A DNA stretch of 20,088 nucleotides from NCBI GenBank assembly GCA_964517075.1, contig CAZFAT010000102.1, forward strand, positions 1-20,088. The letters run 5' to 3'. Source of the DNA: CAZFAT01 sp964517075 (GTDB lineage: Bacteria; Acidobacteriota; Vicinamibacteria; Vicinamibacterales; SCN-69-37). A model generated the notes under the pieces. The model made no database searches, was not told where the DNA came from, and was given only the letters and a program-made list of their open reading frames with translations. Positions within the stretch are counted from its first letter, which is position 1, and each line of letters begins with the position of its first letter. The position numbers were made by a program, and so were the translations under genes. Of the stretch, positions 17,007 to 20,088 are shown piece after piece.

Positions 17007-17036
17007 GTGACGACCCGGCCGATGGCCTGCTATACT
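17007..17036 (+). promoter_or_regulatory. Sigma-70-type promoter of rpmB
   Basis: TATACT at 17031-17036 is a 5/6 match to the -10 consensus and is preceded by TGC, an extended -10. GTGACG at 17007-17012 matches TTGACA at four positions, with an 18-base spacer. Transcription would start near 17043, giving a leader of about 40 bases that begins with a T-run. Confidence 0.65.
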
Positions 17037-17081
17037 CGGATGTTTTTCAGCGCCACCGGAAAGAACAGGGAATATCCAGCA

Positions 17082-17273
17082 ATGGCCAAGCAGTGCGCGA
17101 TCTGTGGCAAGACCCCCGTGGTGGGACGCATCCACAGCCATGCCAACAACGTCCGGCCGCGCCGGTTCGAGCCGAACCTGCAGCGCGTCCGCGCGATGAT
17201 CAACGGCGGTATCCGCCGGATCCGCGTCTGCACCCGCTGCATTCGCTCGAACAAGGTGGTCAAGGCCGCCTGA
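17082..17273 (+). CDS. rpmB: 50S ribosomal protein L28
   Basis: A 63-residue basic ribosomal protein of the large subunit. The start MAKQCAICGKTPVVGR and the block SHANNVRPRRFEPNLQRVR are diagnostic of bL28. Cys5, Cys8, Cys50 and Cys53 form two CxxC pairs, so this is the zinc-binding (C+) form; some bacteria carry a cysteine-free paralogue used under zinc limitation, and none is in this window. The ATG at 17082 has AGGGAA about ten bases upstream and sits behind a good promoter. The frame is open upstream to 17007, but that part is promoter DNA. ridA follows after 38 bases on the same strand and probably shares the transcript. Confidence 0.97.
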   Translation: MAKQCAICGKTPVVGRIHSHANNVRPRRFEPNLQRVRAMINGGIRRIRVCTRCIRSNKVVKAA

Positions 17274-17301
17274 GGCGGACCGCCGCCCCGTCATCCTTCG
17301 C

Positions 17302-17306
17302 GGAGG
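17302..17306 (+). promoter_or_regulatory. Ribosome binding site deciding the ridA CTG start
   Basis: GGAGG with a five-base spacer (TTTTC) before CTG 17312. It is the only strong Shine-Dalgarno sequence between the rpmB stop and the conserved RidA N-terminus. Confidence 0.7.
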
Positions 17307-17311
17307 TTTTC

Positions 17312-17704
17312 CTGAAGGAAGCCATCTCCGCCCCGGACGCGCCGCGCGCCAACGGGCCCTACAGTCAGGGAATCCGCGCCGGACACCTTCTCTTCCTCGC
17401 CGGTCAAATCCCGGTCGATCCCGCCACTGGCACCGTGGTCGCCGGCGGCATCGCGGAGCAGACGCGGCGCGTCTGCGAGAACCTCGGCGCGGTGCTGCGT
17501 GCGGCCGGCGCCTCGTTCGCCGAGGTCGTGAAGACGACGGTTTATCTGGCGGATCTCGAGGACTTCACGGCCATGAACGAGGTCTACGGGACGTTCTTCC
17601 CGCCGCCGCCGCCGGCGCGCGCCACGATCCAGGCCGCCCGGCTGCCGCGCGGCGTGCGCATCGAAATCGACGCGATTGCGGTGCTGTCCGACGACTCGTC
17701 CTAG
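17312..17704 (+). CDS. ridA: RidA (YjgF/UK114) enamine/imine deaminase, with apparent CTG start
   Basis: A 130-residue protein of the RidA family, which hydrolyses reactive 2-aminoacrylate and related enamines released by PLP enzymes; it forms trimers in the cytoplasm. Family marks: the N-terminus KEAISAPDAPRANGPYSQGIRAG (2-24), FLAGQIPVDPATG (28-40), VVKTTVYLADLEDF (72-85) and PARATIQAARLPRGVRIEIDAIA (101-123). Arg103 matches the Arg105 that binds the substrate carboxylate in E. coli RidA. No ATG, GTG or TTG lies near the conserved N-terminus. CTG 17312 gives MKEAIS and has a perfect GGAGG (17302-17306) five bases upstream. A run of five prolines (97-101) replaces the usual FPGEPPAR spacing. 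The stop overlaps the convergent rel stop in CTAG. Confidence 0.92.
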   Translation: MKEAISAPDAPRANGPYSQGIRAGHLLFLAGQIPVDPATGTVVAGGIAEQTRRVCENLGAVLRAAGASFAEVVKTTVYLADLEDFTAMNEVYGTFFPPPPPARATIQAARLPRGVRIEIDAIAVLSDDSS

Positions 17705-19866
17705 ACCGCGCCGCGCGGGCCGACGCGCTCCACCGTCTGCACGCCTTCCACGTTCCGGATGGCCTTCAGCACCCGGTCCAGGTGCTTGACGTCGCTGATC
17801 TCCACCGTCATCCGGATCTGGCCCTGCCGGTCGGCATCGGCCGTGGCCTCGATCTCCTTGATGTTCGTGTCGATGTCAGCCACGCGTGAGCTCACGTCGG
17901 CGAGGATGCCGCGGCGATCGGCGACGCTGATCCTGAGCCGCACGGTGTAGGGCAAGGTGTCGCCGTTCTTGTCCCAGGCCACGTCGATGCGCCGCTCGGG
18001 GTCGAACAACAGATTGAGGACGTTCGGACAACTCACCGAGTGGACCGAGACGCCCTTGCCTCGGGTCACGTAGCCGACGATCTGTTCGCCGCGGATGGGG
18101 TTGCAGCACCGGGCGCGGAAGACCATCAGGTCGTCCGCGCCGCGCACGGTGATCTTCGGCTCGTCGCCCGGGCGCAGGACCCGCCGGACCACGCTGGCGA
18201 AGGCGCCGTCGGCGGGCTTCTCGTGGAGGACGTCGGCGCCGACCAGCCGGGTCAGGACGGTCCGGGCGGTCAGCTTGCCGTAGCCGATCTGCGCATACAG
18301 GTCGTCGGCTTTCTGCGCGCCGAACTCCGCCGCCAGCGCCGTCACCGCCTCGTCGGTCAGCCGCGCCTTGTCGATCGTGTAGCGCCGCTGCTCCTTGTCG
18401 AACAGCCGCCGGCCAATCTCGACGCTCCGCGCCTTCTCCTCCGCGTGGATGTAGTGGCGGATCTTGCTGCGGGCGCGCGAGGTCGCCGCGAAGTTCAGCC
18501 AGTCGCGGCTGGGCGCGTGCCCGGCCTGGGTGACAATCTGGACGATGTCGCCATTGTTCAGCTTGGTGCGGAGCGGCACCATGCGGCCGTTGACCCGCGC
18601 CCCGACGCACCGGTGGCCCACGTCCGTGTGGACGGAGTAGGCGAAGTCGACGGAGGTCGATCCGCGCGGCAGCGACTTGACCTGTCCCTTCGGCGTGAAG
18701 ACATACACGTCCTCCGGGTAGAGCTCGATCCGCAGGTCCTGCATGAACTCCTGCGGGTCGCGCACCTCCTGGTGCAGCTCGAGGAGCCGGCGCAGCCAGA
18801 CGAAGTGCTGTTCCTCCCGGTCCGCCCCGGCGCGCCCCTCCTTGTACTTCCAGTGAGCCGCGATCCCCTCCTCGGCCACCCGGTGCATCTGTTCGGTGCG
18901 GATCTGCACTTCGAACGGCATGCCCTGGTCGCTCACCACCGAGGTGTGGAGCGACTGATAGCCGTTCGGCCGGGGCGTGGCGATGAAGTCCTTGAACCGG
19001 CCGGGCACCGGCGACCAGCGCTGGTGAATGATGCCGAGCACGGCGTAGGCGTCGCGGATGGACTGGGTCACGATCCGCAGCGCGATGAAGTCGTACACCT
19101 GATCGAGCGGGATCTTCTGCCGCTGGAGCTTTTGATGGATGGACCAGAGGCGCTTGATGCGGCCGTCGATGACGACCGAGATCTGCGCCTCGGCCAGTCT
19201 CGCCTCGAGCTGCTGGCGCAGGGTGTCGATCAGGCCCTCGGTGACGGCCCGCTTGGCCTCGACGTCGCGGCTGAGCGACGCGTAGGCGACGGGCTCGAGA
19301 TAGCGAAACGCCAGCTCCTCCAGCTCGTTCTTGATCTTGCTCATGCCGAGGCGGTTGGCGATCGGCGCGTAGATGTCGCGGGTTTCCTGGGCGATGTACC
19401 GGCGCCGCTCCTCGGGCATGTGGTGAAGCGTCCGCATGTTGTGGAGCCGGTCGGCGAGCTTGACGAGGATGACGCGGATGTCATCCACCATCGCCATCAG
19501 CATCTTGCGGAAGCTGTCGGCCTGGCGCTCCTCGCTCGAGGCCAGCGGGAGCCCCGACAGCTTGGTGACCCCCTCGACCACGTGGGCGACGGGATCGCCA
19601 AAGAGCTCCCGGACCTTTTCGATGGTATTGGGCGTGTCCTCCACGATGTCGTGGAGCAGGCCGGCCGCGATCGCCACGACGTCCAGGCGCAGGTCGGCCA
19701 GGATGGCGGCCACTTCGAGCGGGTGGACCAGATAGGGCTCGCCGGACCGCCGCGTCTGGCCCCGATGCTGGTCGGCCGAGAAGGCATAGGCCCGCCGGAG
19801 CAGGTCGATATCGGCGTCGGGGTTGGACGCCCTGACTTTCTCGACGAGGTCGTCGAACCGGATCAT
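17701..19866 (-). CDS. rel: Bifunctional (p)ppGpp synthetase/hydrolase Rel
   Basis: A 721-residue long RelA/SpoT homologue. It makes (p)ppGpp from ATP and GTP/GDP and also hydrolyses it, setting the stringent response. The hydrolase HD domain is intact: His48, His72-Asp73 (LLHDIVEDT) and Asn143 (RLHNMRT), with the spacing of active Rel enzymes. The synthetase domain has IKRLWSIHQKL (237-247), YDFIALRIV (258-266), RFKD (290-293) and NGYQSLHT (301-308); RxKD rather than ExDD is the mark of bifunctional enzymes. A TGS domain (about 383-448), the conserved-cysteine region (Cys587, Cys588, Cys613) and a C-terminal ACT domain (about 641-715) complete the ribosome-sensing part. The ATG at 19866 has no clear ribosome site. 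It converges with ridA, sharing CTAG. Confidence 0.96.
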   Translation of the reverse strand: MIRFDDLVEKVRASNPDADIDLLRRAYAFSADQHRGQTRRSGEPYLVHPLEVAAILADLRLDVVAIAAGLLHDIVEDTPNTIEKVRELFGDPVAHVVEGVTKLSGLPLASSEERQADSFRKMLMAMVDDIRVILVKLADRLHNMRTLHHMPEERRRYIAQETRDIYAPIANRLGMSKIKNELEELAFRYLEPVAYASLSRDVEAKRAVTEGLIDTLRQQLEARLAEAQISVVIDGRIKRLWSIHQKLQRQKIPLDQVYDFIALRIVTQSIRDAYAVLGIIHQRWSPVPGRFKDFIATPRPNGYQSLHTSVVSDQGMPFEVQIRTEQMHRVAEEGIAAHWKYKEGRAGADREEQHFVWLRRLLELHQEVRDPQEFMQDLRIELYPEDVYVFTPKGQVKSLPRGSTSVDFAYSVHTDVGHRCVGARVNGRMVPLRTKLNNGDIVQIVTQAGHAPSRDWLNFAATSRARSKIRHYIHAEEKARSVEIGRRLFDKEQRRYTIDKARLTDEAVTALAAEFGAQKADDLYAQIGYGKLTARTVLTRLVGADVLHEKPADGAFASVVRRVLRPGDEPKITVRGADDLMVFRARCCNPIRGEQIVGYVTRGKGVSVHSVSCPNVLNLLFDPERRIDVAWDKNGDTLPYTVRLRISVADRRGILADVSSRVADIDTNIKEIEATADADRQGQIRMTVEISDVKHLDRVLKAIRNVEGVQTVERVGPRGAV

Positions 19867-20088
19867 AAGGGCCGGTGTCTAATTTGACAGGACCGGGTGG
19901 GAACCGGCGGCCCGAGCCGCCAGCTCATGATATCGAAAGTCACCGAAGGCCAGGAAACCGGCCCTATTACGAGTCCTGGCGCTGGCCGGTAGTGGGCTAC
20001 TTTGACCGGCAGCGGATCCTAGGTATCGTACCCCTAGCCTAACGTGGCTGGGTGGCGTCTAATCTCGCCTGGAGGCTCCTTGCAGACC
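19867..20088. other. Leader/promoter region upstream of rel, right edge of window
   Basis: No credible complete gene. On the minus strand a TATCAT (19932-19927, 5/6 to the -10 consensus) could serve rel, but its -35 is poor. AGGGCCGGT (19868-19876) and its exact complement (19957-19965) form a 9-bp inverted repeat, with a GGCGGC/GCCGCC hairpin (19906-19921) between. On the plus strand TTGACC (20002-20007), 16 bases, then TATCGT (20024-20029) is a possible sigma-70 promoter. GTCTAAT recurs at 19877-19883 and 20057-20063. GGAGG (20071-20075) followed by TTG at 20080 may be the start of a gene cut off by the window end; only three codons are visible. Confidence 0.4.

Larger units (their letters stand above)
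16681..17081. other. Non-coding divergent region between dksA and rpmB
   Basis: About 400 bases without a credible gene, and less GC-rich than its surroundings. From left to right it holds the dksA ribosome site and leader, the sigma-54-like promoter (16750-16765), two small dyads, a minus-strand GAAC-N18-GTCTAA (16966-16939) resembling an extracytoplasmic-function sigma promoter, and the rpmB promoter and leader. Open frames crossing it lack ribosome sites and family resemblance. Confidence 0.7.

Noticed and set aside
18040..19887. Plus-strand open frame of about 600 codons opposite rel
   Set aside because: It is the antisense shadow of rel; the composition is typical of the opposite frame in GC-rich genes and no domain is visible.
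19884..19889. Perfect TTGACA on the plus strand upstream of rel as a -35 box
   Set aside because: No acceptable -10 hexamer lies 16-18 bases downstream in the GC-rich sequence that follows.
20019..20037. CTAGG/CCTAG inverted repeat near the right edge as an operator
   Set aside because: Five-base arms are too short to separate from chance without a second copy or known regulator.

Overview
This 20 kb window is GC-rich bacterial chromosome (about two-thirds G+C by eye) made almost entirely of core housekeeping genes. Gene content and protein style (an ileS-lspA-lgt-rluD operon, a phosphoglucose isomerase of the Tal-Pgi type, an exported methyltransferase, Pro/Ala/Arg-rich proteins) suggest an Acidobacteriota chromosome, perhaps class Vicinamibacteria. 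That placement is inference; no search was run. I see no transposase, phage gene, CRISPR array, rRNA or tRNA.

Layout. (1) 1-2621, plus strand: the C-terminal end of an aldehyde dehydrogenase, a stand-alone phosphoglucose isomerase and a signal-peptide-bearing methyltransferase. (2) 2654-4846, cofactors: bioY (biotin uptake, minus) diverges from thiD (thiamine pyrimidine kinase), followed by moaE-moaD (molybdopterin synthase). (3) 4843-6793: prfA-prmC, release factor 1 and the methyltransferase that modifies its GGQ glutamine; prfA overlaps moaD. (4) 6805-7845, minus strand: a HIT protein and a HAD phosphatase. (5) 7874-13572, plus strand: ileS-lspA-lgt-rluD-family-NUDIX, with overlapping or very close genes, ending in a 59-bp near-perfect palindrome that looks like a terminator. 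lspA and lgt act on the same lipoprotein precursors. (6) 13621-16680, minus strand: dksA then lon. (7) 17082-17704, plus strand: rpmB and ridA. (8) 17701-19866, minus strand: rel, a bifunctional (p)ppGpp synthetase/hydrolase. The right end (19867-20088) is non-coding leader and promoter-like DNA.

How the genes relate: the right third gathers stringent-response functions. Rel makes and degrades (p)ppGpp, DksA is the RNA polymerase cofactor for that signal, and Lon is the main quality-control protease. The left two thirds hold translation (prfA, prmC, ileS, pseudouridine synthase, L28), lipoprotein maturation and cofactor supply.

No new multi-gene system is evident. The items most worth a second look are small: a palindromic element at 13555-13613 sharing a 15-mer with the thiD-moaE gap; a MoaD with seven residues after its Gly-Gly; a ridA gene whose only sensible start is CTG; and a near-consensus sigma-54 promoter upstream of dksA.
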